A DNA stretch of 19,274 bases, taken from assembly GCA_038210495.1 (NCBI GenBank), contig JBBQWR010000068.1:1-19274 (forward strand), in the 5' to 3' direction. This stretch comes from JBBQWR01 sp038210495 (lineage in GTDB: Bacteria; Planctomycetota; Planctomycetia; Pirellulales; DATAWG01). The translations under genes were made by a program, and so were the position numbers. Positions 8,635 through 15,643 of the stretch are shown here, in pieces; within the stretch, counting starts at the first letter, position 1, and each line of letters starts with the position of its first letter. The notes beneath the pieces are model-generated. The model ran no database searches. It was given only the letters and a program-made list of their open reading frames with translations, and was not told where the DNA came from.

Positions 8635-8877
8635 TTAACGAATCTGACGTTCGGCGGCGCGAAAATTGAGTTCGGTGGTATTGGCGGCCTGTCGGATCGC
8701 TTTGTCGGCCGTCTCATGGGCGTCGTGCAGGACCTGTTTGATGTCGGCATTGACTTTGATGGCGGAACGCTCGGCTTCGGTCCGAGCCTCGCGGTGATCG
8801 TCGTTCTTGCCGCAGCCAACTCCGCTAGCAAGCAGGCTCAAACCCAACGCCATCGAAATCGAAGTTGTTGATTTCAT
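8635..8877 (-). CDS. Small putative lipoprotein, 80 aa
   Basis: ATG at 8877 is chosen over the longer frame (to 8994) because AGGAGAG lies 7 bases upstream and the protein then opens with a signal sequence: MKSTTSISMALGLSLLASG, then VGC at residues 20-22. The Cys could be lipidated, although the residue three before it is Gly rather than the usual Leu/Val, so the lipobox is imperfect. The mature part is short, charged and helical (EAERSAIKVNADIKQVLHDA, ETADKAIRQAANTTEL), with heptad-like spacing suggesting a coiled coil, as in small Lpp-like or CsbD-like stress proteins. I recognise no family. It is convergent with the HAF-protein gene. Confidence 0.7.
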   Translation of the reverse strand: MKSTTSISMALGLSLLASGVGCGKNDDHREARTEAERSAIKVNADIKQVLHDAHETADKAIRQAANTTELNFRAAERQIR

Positions 8878-9190
8878 ACTGATCTCTCCTCTTGGATCTC
8901 GTGTGGCCACCGGCGATCGTCTTCGCGGGCGATTCAAAATATCTTCCGGCGACCCATGGCGCGGGAAGTATATCGATCGACCCAAAGCGGCCATAGCTCA
9001 GATAGGCCGCTAGCGGTGAAAGCAGATCGCAAAGAGCCGCGAACGCCAGTAAGCGTCGTCGTCGGCTTGCATAGCCTCGCATGCCAGTAAGCGATGTTGT
9101 CGGGCTAAATATGCGTGGGGACGCTTACTTCGTGCGGCTCCAGGGGGCATTCGCGCAGACACGATTTGGACACGCGGCTAGAATTCCCGC
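8878..9190. other. Intergenic region with repeated GCCAGTAAGCG units
   Basis: This 313-base gap between divergent genes holds the upstream regions of the small lipoprotein and the PLD nuclease. The sequence GCCAGTAAGCG occurs at 9045-9055 and 9083-9093, each followed by similar sequence (TCGTCGTCGGCT and ATGTTGTCGGGCT). An inverted copy of the core, ACGCTTACT, lies at 9121-9129 and is an exact complement of 9048-9056. GCGGCC/GGCCGC around 8987-9010 is a further weak dyad. I see no RNA gene here. Confidence 0.5.
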
Positions 9191-9823
9191 ATGAGCTATC
9201 CATCTCCCAATCGACAGCCGTTGTTGTTCGTGGGCGTCGTGCTCGCGGTGTTGGCCTTTTCCATCGGCTATGCGGCCGGCGCCGGCGGCTGGAATGGCGT
9301 GCCGGGCATGCCCAGGATGTCGGGCCCCACGGCGTCGGAAGACGGGATCGACGTCTTCTTTTCGCCCAAGGGAGGCTGCACCGAGGCCGTCGTCGAAGAA
9401 ATCGACAAAGCGCAGCATGAGATCGAGGTTCAGGCGTATTCGTTCACATCTCGACCGATCGTCGAGGCTCTGATCAATGCTCATCACCGCGGCGCGAAGG
9501 TGACCATCGTGCTCGACAAAAGCAACTTGAAGGAACATTCGGAAATCGAGGACATCGCCCGGGATGGAATTGCCACATATGTCGATTCGCAACATGCGAT
9601 TGCCCATAATAAGATCATCCTGATCGATGGCCAGACGATCATTTCCGGCAGCTTCAACTTCACGAACGCCGCGGAACACAGTAATGCTGAAAATTTGTTG
9701 GTGCTGCATAGTCGGCCGCGACTCTACTCGGCCTATCATGCCAACTTCCAGCGGCATCTGGGGCATTCGGAAGCCTACGCGCAAAATACTGCGCGCGAAC
9801 CGGCGCCGCGTAATTACCGGTAG
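9191..9823 (+). CDS. Membrane-anchored phospholipase D-family nuclease (Nuc-like)
   Basis: A 210-aa protein with a hydrophobic N-terminal segment (about residues 11-31), acting as signal anchor or signal peptide, followed by one PLD domain. The catalytic HKD motif is intact: H139, K141 and D146 in HNKIILID, followed by SGSFNFT (152-158) and E167. The segment IEVQAYSFTSRPIVEALINA matches the early part of the fold. Length and a single HKD motif fit the Nuc/BfiI-type endonuclease group, in which two subunits build one active site. The likely role is a periplasmic or surface phosphodiesterase acting on nucleic acid; a lipid substrate is less likely at this size. No clear Shine-Dalgarno precedes ATG 9191, so the start is less certain than the domain. 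It stands alone. Confidence 0.85.
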   Translation: MSYPSPNRQPLLFVGVVLAVLAFSIGYAAGAGGWNGVPGMPRMSGPTASEDGIDVFFSPKGGCTEAVVEEIDKAQHEIEVQAYSFTSRPIVEALINAHHRGAKVTIVLDKSNLKEHSEIEDIARDGIATYVDSQHAIAHNKIILIDGQTIISGSFNFTNAAEHSNAENLLVLHSRPRLYSAYHANFQRHLGHSEAYAQNTAREPAPRNYR

Positions 9824-9863
9824 TCCATCTGGCGGTGCTTAGTAGGACCAGAGCGGGCGTCGC

Positions 9864-10067
9864 GGACTCTATGCCGGCGAACACCTCGGCCAGCTTGCCG
9901 ACAAGCTGCTGTTCGCTAATCGGCTTGCTGAGGTAGCCGCTCCAACCAGCGGCGCGGCGCCTGGTTTCCGCTTCGCTCATGGCATGGGCAGTTAGGGCAA
10001 TGATCGGCAGCGTTATCCAGCCGGCCGAATGGCCGCTCACTGCCCGAGAACGGCAAATGTGAGTATA
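9864..10067 (-). pseudogene. Remnant of a response-regulator receiver domain
   Basis: On the minus strand, about 60 codons match the C-terminal half of a receiver domain of the type found in hybrid histidine kinases: LPIIALTAHAMSEAE, then AAGWSGYLSKPISEQQL and KLAEVF. The switch Thr and the conserved Lys of SKP are present. The N-terminal half with the phospho-accepting Asp is missing: an in-frame stop lies at 10068-10070 and the other frames upstream show no receiver sequence. No kinase part is nearby. Best read as a decayed fragment; the frame runs on toward 9660, but that part is antisense to the PLD gene and has no domain character. Confidence 0.6.
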
Positions 10068-10172
10068 TTAATGAGACGCCGCACTAGGGTGACGCCACCC
10101 GTTCAGGCGAACCATGCGTGACGGAATCTGTCCTTGAATTTCATCGAACCTAGTCCTATTTTGCTCTCAACC

Positions 10173-11600
10173 ATGTCAAACGGTAGCCAGCATCCGCGCA
10201 CGATGCTCGAAAAAATCTGGGATCAGCATGTGGTTCATGCGGAACCCGGCAAGCAGACGATCCTGTATATCGATCTGCATCTGGTGCATGAAGTGACCAG
10301 CCCGCAGGCGTTCGAGGGACTTCGGCTCAGTGGCCGCAAAGTTCGCCGGCCCGAGCGAACGATCGCCACGCCCGACCATAATGTGCCGACGACCGACAGG
10401 AGGCTGCCGATCGCCGATCCGATCTCGAAGCAGCAGATCGACACGCTTCGGCAGAACTGCAAGGAGTTCGGCGTCAAGTTGTACGACTTGAACGACGCCA
10501 AGCAAGGGATCGTGCATATCATCGGGCCGGAGTTGGGTCTTACTCAGCCGGGGATGACTATCGTCTGCGGCGATAGCCACACGGCCACGCACGGCGCCTT
10601 GGGCTCGCTCGCCTTTGGAATCGGCACGAGCGAAGTCGAGCATGTGCTGGCCACGCAAACGCTCCTTCAGAGCAAGCCCAAGACGTTCGAGCTGCGCGTC
10701 GATGGCGAGCTGCCGCATGGCGTCACGGCGAAAGATTTGATTCTGTATCTCATCGGCCAGATCACGACCGATGGCGGCACGGGCTATGTGCTCGAATACA
10801 CCGGCAGCACGATTCGCGGCCTAACGATGGCCGAGCGATTGACCGTTTGCAATATGTCGATCGAGGCGGGCGCCCGGGCCGGCATGATCGCACCGGATCA
10901 AACCACGTTCGACTATCTGCGCGGTCGCGAGTTTGCTCCGAAGGGTCCGGCGTTCGACGCGGCCGTTGCCCGCTGGGAGCAATTGCCCAGCGACGAGGGG
11001 GCGAAGTACGACCGCGTGCAAACGTTTGCCGCTCGCGATATCACGCCGCAGGTCACCTGGGGGACCAATCCCGGACAAGTGGCGCCCGTCACCGGCGGCG
11101 TGCCCGACCCGGCCGATTTCGCCGATGACGACGAACGCAAGACGGCCGCGCGGGCGCTCGACTACATGGCCTTGTCGCCGGGCAAACCGATCACCTCAAT
11201 CGCCGTCGACCGGGTGTTCATCGGCTCCTGCACGAACGGCCGGATCGAGGATCTTCGGGCAGCGGCTAAGGTTGTGCAAGGCTACCACGTCGCCAGCACG
11301 GTCGAGGCAATGGTCGTACCGGGCAGCGGACAGGTCAAACTGCAGGCCGAAGCCGAAGGATTGGATCGAGTGTTCCGCGCCGCCGGTTTCGAGTGGCGCG
11401 AGGCCGGCTGCAGCATGTGCCTGGGCATGAATCCAGATATTCTGAAGCCGGGCCAGCGTAGCGCCTCGACGAGCAATCGCAACTTCGAGGGTCGGCAGGG
11501 CAAAGGGGGCCGGACGCACCTGGTCTCGCCCGCGATGGCCGCCGCCGCCGCCGTGGCAGGACATTTCATCGACATTCGCGACTGGAAATACAAGGGCTAA
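10173..11600 (+). CDS. leuC: 3-isopropylmalate dehydratase large subunit
   Basis: LeuC, aconitase family, isomerises 2-isopropylmalate to 3-isopropylmalate in leucine synthesis, together with LeuD. From ATG 10173 it is 475 aa, close to the usual 465-470; an in-frame TTG at 10134 would add 13 residues but is not preferred, and neither start has a strong Shine-Dalgarno. The N-terminus MLEKIWDQHVV is typical, as are IDLHLVHEVTSPQAF, VCGDSHTATHGALG and GIGTSEVEHVLATQTL. The three [4Fe-4S] ligands are present: C353 in GSCTNGR, and C413 and C416 in GCSMCLGMNPD, followed by the substrate-binding segment STSNRNFEGRQG. leuD begins 5 bases after its stop, so the two are cotranscribed. Other leucine genes are not in the window. 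Confidence 0.97.
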   Translation: MSNGSQHPRTMLEKIWDQHVVHAEPGKQTILYIDLHLVHEVTSPQAFEGLRLSGRKVRRPERTIATPDHNVPTTDRRLPIADPISKQQIDTLRQNCKEFGVKLYDLNDAKQGIVHIIGPELGLTQPGMTIVCGDSHTATHGALGSLAFGIGTSEVEHVLATQTLLQSKPKTFELRVDGELPHGVTAKDLILYLIGQITTDGGTGYVLEYTGSTIRGLTMAERLTVCNMSIEAGARAGMIAPDQTTFDYLRGREFAPKGPAFDAAVARWEQLPSDEGAKYDRVQTFAARDITPQVTWGTNPGQVAPVTGGVPDPADFADDDERKTAARALDYMALSPGKPITSIAVDRVFIGSCTNGRIEDLRAAAKVVQGYHVASTVEAMVVPGSGQVKLQAEAEGLDRVFRAAGFEWREAGCSMCLGMNPDILKPGQRSASTSNRNFEGRQGKGGRTHLVSPAMAAAAAVAGHFIDIRDWKYKG

Positions 11601-11605
11601 GCAGC

Positions 11606-12202
11606 ATGCAATCGTTCACGCAGCACACCGGTTTAGTCGCGCCGATGGATCGATCGAACGTCGACACCGATCAGATCATTCCGAAGCAGTTCTTGAAGCG
11701 AATCGAACGAACGGGGTTCGGCCAGTATCTGTTCTTCGATTGGCGGTTCCACGACGACGGTTCGCCGAATCCGCAATTCGAGTTGAATCGCCCGGAACTC
11801 AATAGCGCCAGCGTGCTTTTGGCGCGGCGGAATTTCGGCTGCGGATCGAGCCGCGAGCACGCTCCCTGGGCGCTGAGCGATTACGGCTTCCGCGTGCTGA
11901 TCGCCCCCAGCTTCGCCGACATTTTCTACAACAATTGCTTCAAGAATGGCATTTTGCCGATCCGCCTGAGCGACGCCGTGGTCGACGATCTCTTCCAGCG
12001 CGCCGCCCAGCACCCAGGCTACAAGCTGTCGGTCGATCTGGAATCGCGCACGCTCAGCGACGACTACGGCCTGTCGCTGACTTTTGACGTCGAAGAATTC
12101 CGCCGGCATTGTCTGCTGAACGGCTTGGACGATATCGGATTGACGCTTGAGCATGGAGAAAAGATTTCGGCGTATGAACAGAAGTTTGCAAATGCGAGTT
12201 AG
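11606..12202 (+). CDS. leuD: 3-isopropylmalate dehydratase small subunit
   Basis: LeuD, 198 aa, the swivel-domain partner of LeuC; together they form the isomerase of leucine synthesis in the cytoplasm. Recognised by VAPMDRSNVDTDQIIPKQFL at the N-terminus, the FGCGSSREHAPWAL signature (residues 77-90) and DIFYNNCFKNGILPI (105-119). The length fits the bacterial type. It starts 5 bases after the leuC stop, indicating translational coupling. No terminator is obvious in the 63 bases after its stop. Confidence 0.97.
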   Translation: MQSFTQHTGLVAPMDRSNVDTDQIIPKQFLKRIERTGFGQYLFFDWRFHDDGSPNPQFELNRPELNSASVLLARRNFGCGSSREHAPWALSDYGFRVLIAPSFADIFYNNCFKNGILPIRLSDAVVDDLFQRAAQHPGYKLSVDLESRTLSDDYGLSLTFDVEEFRRHCLLNGLDDIGLTLEHGEKISAYEQKFANAS

Positions 12203-12265
12203 GCGATCGTGTCGCATTCGAACGCTAGGAAAATCTTGTCGCGTTGAAGCAATTGAGGCACTATC

Positions 12266-12880
12266 ATGGCCACATTAGTCACTGATCCGTATGTTGAGAA
12301 GCAAATCCGCGCGGAGCGTGCAGCGTCGGACGCTGATCGTTACGACGAAGTGTGGGATGGCGTCTACATGATGAGTCCATTGCCGAATCCCGAGCACCAA
12401 GCACTGGTTGCCGGCTTCATTCGCGGATTGGCTTCGGCGTTGGGTTCCGAATTGGCCGAGTGTGTTTTGCCAGGAGTCAACGTCAGCGATCGTCTTGACG
12501 ACTGGAAGGAGAACTACCGCTGCCCGGATGTTACCGTTTACCTGCCGGGCAATCCTGCCCGCCTTTTTGCGGCCCATTATCAAGGCGGCCCCGACTTTTT
12601 GGTTGAAATTGTCAGCGCCGACGACCACAGTTATCGTAAGCTGCCGTTTTACGGGACGGTCGGGGTGCGTGAGGTTCTGAGTGTTGACCGAAATCCGTGG
12701 AAGCTCGAGCTTTACCGCGCGGACAACAAATCATTACAACTTGTGGGACGTTCTGACCTTGATACTACGGTGTCATTGCAGAGCAATGTATTGCCTGTGT
12801 CATTCCGTCTGGTCAGCGGCGAGAACCGACCAAGAGTAGAGATTAGTCGCATCGACGGCGCCGCTTGCTGGCTAATCTGA
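12266..12880 (+). CDS. Uma2 family (DUF820) putative restriction-like nuclease
   Basis: A 204-aa protein; ATG 12266 follows TGAGG at 12254-12258. The core is the PD-(D/E)XK fold of Uma2: YRCPDVTVYLPG (P87, D88), GGPDFLVEIVSADD (E114), then K125 in SYRKLPFYGTVGVREVLSVD. The N-terminal RYDEVWDGVYMMSP is the usual Uma2 opening (YELIDG-like), slightly diverged. Uma2 genes are highly multiplied in planctomycetes and cyanobacteria, and their biological role is unclear. It could be transcribed with leuCD (63-base gap), but a functional link is unlikely. No obvious damage. Confidence 0.88.
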   Translation: MATLVTDPYVEKQIRAERAASDADRYDEVWDGVYMMSPLPNPEHQALVAGFIRGLASALGSELAECVLPGVNVSDRLDDWKENYRCPDVTVYLPGNPARLFAAHYQGGPDFLVEIVSADDHSYRKLPFYGTVGVREVLSVDRNPWKLELYRADNKSLQLVGRSDLDTTVSLQSNVLPVSFRLVSGENRPRVEISRIDGAACWLI

Positions 12881-12980
12881 TCGCCGCTCAGGTCTTGCCA
12901 TCCGCCGCATGTCCCGAATATACTTTCTGGACAAATAGCCCGTCGCCGCGATCAAGGGCTTCATAAGCGGCGAACTTCTG

Positions 12981-14087
12981 ATGGCCAATGTCAAGTTGCG
13001 TCGTGAGATCGCTTGGGAAGCGGCTCGCTTGATGTACGTCCGGCAAGAGTCCGAGTATTTTCGGGCGAAGATCAAGGCCGCCAAGCGTCTCTGCCGCGGC
13101 TGGGTCAAGCCGCATGACCTGCCCTCCAACAGCGAGATTCGCGATCAGATTCAGTCGTTCGCGCGGGTTCACGAGGGGGATCAGCGAACGGAGAACCTGC
13201 GGGCGATGCGGCTCGAGGCCCTGCGGATGATGCGCATCCTCCGGGCCTTCCGCCCGCGGCTGATCGGCAGCACGCTCACGGGGCACGTGCGGCACGGATC
13301 GGACATCGATCTGCATATCTTCGCCGACAGTCTGGAAGCCGTCACCTCCGCGATCGAAGCCGAGGGCGCCGTGTATGAGGTCCAGCGCAAGCGGGTCCGC
13401 AAGCACGATGAAGAGCGAATCTACACGCACATACATGTGCAGGACCGGTTTCCGTTCGAGATCACGCTGTACGCCGCGAACATGGCCCATTTCGTGTTCA
13501 CCAGCTCGATCACCGGCAAGCCGATCGAGCGGGCCAGCATCGCCGAGCTCGAGGAGTTTTTGCTCCAAGAATATCCGGGCATCGAACTGGACGAGGCGCT
13601 GGTCGAAGCGGAGAGCAAGATCGACCGGTTCCAGATTTACCAAATGCTGCTGCTGCCGCTGGAGCGGGTCAAGCAAAGTCCCAAATATCATCCGGAAGGG
13701 GACGCGTTGTACCACAGCCTGCAAGTGTTCGACCTGGCCCGCGACGCCCAGCCGTACGACGAGGAATTTTTGCTCGCCGCGCTACTGCACGACATCGGCA
13801 AGGCGATCGACCCGCGGGATCACGTCACCTCCGCCCTGGAAGCGCTCGAAGGTTACATCACGCCGCGCACGGCCTGGCTGATCGAGCATCACATGGAAGC
13901 CCACGGCCTGGCCGACGGCACGCTCGGAGCGCGTTCGCGGCGGCGTCTGGAGGCTGACGAGAACTTTGCCGATCTGCAACTGCTTGGTCAGTGTGACCGG
14001 CAGGGGAGGCAAAAGGCCGTCGAGGCGCCGGAGTTGGAAGAGGCGCTGGAGTATCTTCGCGACCTGGCGAGGACTTGCGGCGAGTAA
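12981..14087 (+). CDS. Nucleotidyltransferase-HD domain protein
   Basis: A 368-aa protein with two domains. Residues about 85-165 form a polymerase-beta-like nucleotidyltransferase: LIGSTLTGHVRHGSDIDLHI carries the G96-S97 and D108/D110 metal-binding pair, and E160 in FPFEITLY is a candidate third acidic residue. Residues about 235-345 form an HD phosphohydrolase: H245, then LLHDIGK (H270, D271), H281 and a late Asp in QCDRQG. The helical N-terminus (LRREIAWEAARLMYVRQESE) precedes both. This order recalls CCA-adding enzymes with an HD domain, but CCA-specific motifs are not evident, so the substrate is unknown; tRNA or nucleotide repair or signalling is possible. No Shine-Dalgarno is obvious at ATG 12981; an in-frame stop at 12936 limits extension. 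Alone in its orientation block. Confidence 0.82.
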   Translation: MANVKLRREIAWEAARLMYVRQESEYFRAKIKAAKRLCRGWVKPHDLPSNSEIRDQIQSFARVHEGDQRTENLRAMRLEALRMMRILRAFRPRLIGSTLTGHVRHGSDIDLHIFADSLEAVTSAIEAEGAVYEVQRKRVRKHDEERIYTHIHVQDRFPFEITLYAANMAHFVFTSSITGKPIERASIAELEEFLLQEYPGIELDEALVEAESKIDRFQIYQMLLLPLERVKQSPKYHPEGDALYHSLQVFDLARDAQPYDEEFLLAALLHDIGKAIDPRDHVTSALEALEGYITPRTAWLIEHHMEAHGLADGTLGARSRRRLEADENFADLQLLGQCDRQGRQKAVEAPELEEALEYLRDLARTCGE

Positions 14088-14156
14088 AATTGTGATGATG
14101 GCTCTTTCGCGACGGTCGTCGTGGAATCGCTTTGGTCAAGTCACAAGGCAAAACTT

Positions 14157-14593
14157 ATGGAAACGACATTGGGACAAACCGTGGGACGATTTTCAGTGGA
14201 AATCGAACTCGTCAACGATCGAGATTCCGTCGCGTTGAAGATGGGTTGATCTCGGCCGATCAAGTGCGGCGGGTGAAAATTCGCGGAGTCGTGGACAGTG
14301 GCGCCACGCGGCTGGTGATCCCGGCGAGTATCGCTGAGCAGCTAGGCTTGGTTATGTCGGGCAGCGCCCAAGTGCGGTATTCCGATGGCCGCGTCGAATC
14401 TCGGCCGATCGCCCAGCGGATTCACCTGGCGTACGGCGGCCGCAGCAGCGTTTTCAAGGCGATTGTCGAGCCGGGCGGGGAGTCCGCGTTGATCGGCGCC
14501 ATCGTGCTGGAATATCTGGATTTTCTCGTCGATTGCACGACCGGCCGGCTCGTTCCCCGCGATCCGAAGCAGATCGTATCGGAAGTCGAATAG
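14157..14593 (+). pseudogene. Retropepsin-like aspartyl protease family gene with a frameshift
   Basis: The main part (frame of 14132-14593) carries the single-Asp protease motif VVDSGATRLVIP, followed by EQLGL, and ends LIGAIVLEYLDFLVDC, as in clan AA bacterial aspartyl proteases. The expected N-terminus lies in another frame: from ATG 14157 it reads METTLGQTVGRFSVEIELVN, then RDSVALK, and stops at 14247-14249. In relatives this segment continues directly into GLISADQVRRVKI. Joining the frames at about 14238-14240 (TTG AA / GAT) needs one extra base, so one base appears to have been lost. The longer in-frame start at 14132 gives an unrelated, Gly/Arg/Asn-rich N-terminus. This could be a real mutation or a sequencing error; without it the product would be a small stand-alone peptidase of about 146 aa. 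Confidence 0.65.
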
Positions 14594-14668
14594 CGAAAAA
14601 GCCTCGGACGATCTTCGCCGTTGATTCCAGTAGAAGCCCTCCAGAAGCTCAAAAGATGAAGAAATAAT

Positions 14669-15454
14669 ATGGCAAAATCTTTTGACGAATTGGTCGACCG
14701 CGTTACAACGAAAAAAACTCGACAGCGAGCAGCCGTCCGCGCTCAAGAAATGCTGAGGGCGCTTCTGCTGATCGAGATTCGAGCGTTGTCGGGAAAAAGC
14801 CAGAAAGAGGTTGCCGCCTCGATTGGGATCAAGCAACCGAGCCTGTCGAAACTTGAAAAGCAATCGGACATGCAAGTGTCGACACTGCGGAGAATCGTCA
14901 AAGCCTTGGGAAGTGAACTCGAAGTGCTGGCGAAATTTCCCAATGCGACGGTGAAGATTGATCCATTTACCCAAGCCAGACGACGTCCGAAGCAACGCAT
15001 TTATGGGGGGGGGGAGGGGACGCAGCTCGAATATGAATTGAGTCGCGTCCCCTTTTCCACTCCGCGTCCCCTTTTCCACTCCGAATTTCACGAAAGAGTT
15101 TTAGGGAGCAGCCGTATCGCATTGGCTGCTCGTGAAGTGCGAGAAGGAGCACGACGCTGTATGCGTCGAAATCGGCGCCAATTGGGGGCGAATGCGAACG
15201 CCTCGTTTGCCGTTTCTTCGAGCCAGTCAAAACCCGCTTGCATTTCGCCCCGAGGCGCCAGAGAATCGGGGATGCTCTTTGGGCGGCTTGCCCGGCTGCG
15301 GCCGGCGGCTCCGCGGCAGACTTCCCAGACAGGGCTTAGTACGACAGGGCGACTATGCCGACCCGTAGCCGAATTCGTGAGAATTCGGAGCTGCACGGCC
15401 GCTCAAGACTCGGAATTCTTACGAATTCCGCTACATTGGGCGCTGAAGTGTTAG
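14669..15454 (+). CDS. XRE/HigA-like HTH regulator with run-on C-terminus
   Basis: Residues 1 to about 108 are a HigA-type antitoxin or regulator: a helical lead (AVRAQEMLRALLLIEIRALS), then an HTH (SQKEVAASIGIKQPSLSKLE) and STLRRIVKALGSELEVLAKF. Proteins of this kind are usually 95-115 aa. Here the frame continues after RRRPKQRIY into a G10 tract (15005-15014) and through a REP-like repeat to 15454, giving 261 aa. The extra 150 residues are Arg/Ser/Pro-rich and have no domain; they translate repeat DNA. The original stop was probably lost when the repeat was acquired, or the G-tract length is wrong. No RelE/HigB-like toxin gene lies next to it: upstream is a protease gene 75 bases away, downstream only repeats. 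DNA binding of the N-terminal part is likely; targets are unknown. Confidence 0.7.
   Translation: MAKSFDELVDRVTTKKTRQRAAVRAQEMLRALLLIEIRALSGKSQKEVAASIGIKQPSLSKLEKQSDMQVSTLRRIVKALGSELEVLAKFPNATVKIDPFTQARRRPKQRIYGGGEGTQLEYELSRVPFSTPRPLFHSEFHERVLGSSRIALAAREVREGARRCMRRNRRQLGANANASFAVSSSQSKPACISPRGARESGMLFGRLARLRPAAPRQTSQTGLSTTGRLCRPVAEFVRIRSCTAAQDSEFLRIPLHWALKC
15016..15082 (+). repeat. REP-like palindromic element, copy 1, with a 19-bp tandem duplication
   Basis: GGGGACGC (15016-15023) pairs with GCGTCCCC (15045-15052) around a 21-base centre. The right arm plus tail, GCGTCCCCTTTTCCACTCC, is repeated exactly in tandem (15045-15063 and 15064-15082). The 48-base unit 15016-15063 matches 18768-18815 at 46 of 48 positions, in the same orientation. 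This GGGGACGC...GCGTCCCCTTTT form resembles elements mobilised by REP-associated (RAYT/IS200-like) transposases, but no such gene is in the window. Confidence 0.8.
15365..15434. repeat. Imperfect 26-bp inverted repeat rich in GAATTC
   Basis: The arm 15365-15390 (GTAGCCGAATTCGTGAGAAT...) and the arm 15409-15434 are complementary at 23 of 26 positions around an 18-base loop. Each arm contains two GAATTC-type cores. It could fold into a long cruciform or RNA hairpin. It sits within the run-on frame of the XRE gene, beyond its real domain, and supports the view that 15000-15450 is repeat DNA, not gene. It may also act as a transcription barrier before the RasGAP unit. Confidence 0.75.
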
Positions 15455-15466
15455 GCGATGCCATTC

Positions 15467-15579
15467 AAGGAGGTCCATTCATGCCTCGCATCTCCGCGGG
15501 ATTGCCGTTCGCGGCAAGCCGTCCTTTGCGATCGCCGCGCGGTCGCGATGTTTCTTGGTTTCCCGCAATTTCTCGTTGA
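15467..15579 (+). other. Candidate 32-codon leader ORF with a perfect Shine-Dalgarno
   Basis: AAGGAGGT at 15467-15474, fully complementary to the usual 16S 3' end, lies 6 bases before ATG 15481. The ORF it would start encodes 32 residues (MPRISAGLPF...SWFPAISR) and ends at 15577-15579, 64 bases before the next gene. It contains a small hairpin, TTGCCG/CGGCAA around a TTCG loop (15502-15517). No family is recognised. It could be a leader peptide, a decayed gene start, or chance. Confidence 0.3.
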
Positions 15580-15643
15580 GCGATGTCGCTTGGCATTGGC
15601 TCTAAGATCGACAAAACGGCTTTCTAATCAGGACGAAACGATC

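Noticed and set aside
8991..9016. TAGCTCAG, resembling a tRNA D-arm
   Set aside because: No acceptor stem, anticodon arm or GTTCGA T-arm follows at the right distance.
12888..13724. A 278-codon antisense frame covering the gap before the nucleotidyltransferase-HD gene
   Set aside because: Most of it mirrors the sense gene; the part in the gap is only about 30 codons and has no recognisable domain.
14594..14668. A toxin gene upstream of the XRE regulator
   Set aside because: Only 75 bases lie between the protease gene and the regulator, and no ORF is present.
15088..15396. A 102-codon minus-strand frame as a missing toxin for the XRE regulator
   Set aside because: No RelE/HigB-like motif; the sequence is Arg/Ser-rich and overlaps the inverted repeat.
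15458..15643. A 62-residue N-terminal extension of the 284-aa protein
   Set aside because: It has no ribosome site at its ATG, is of non-coding composition, and the domain begins at ATG 15644 with its own AGGA.
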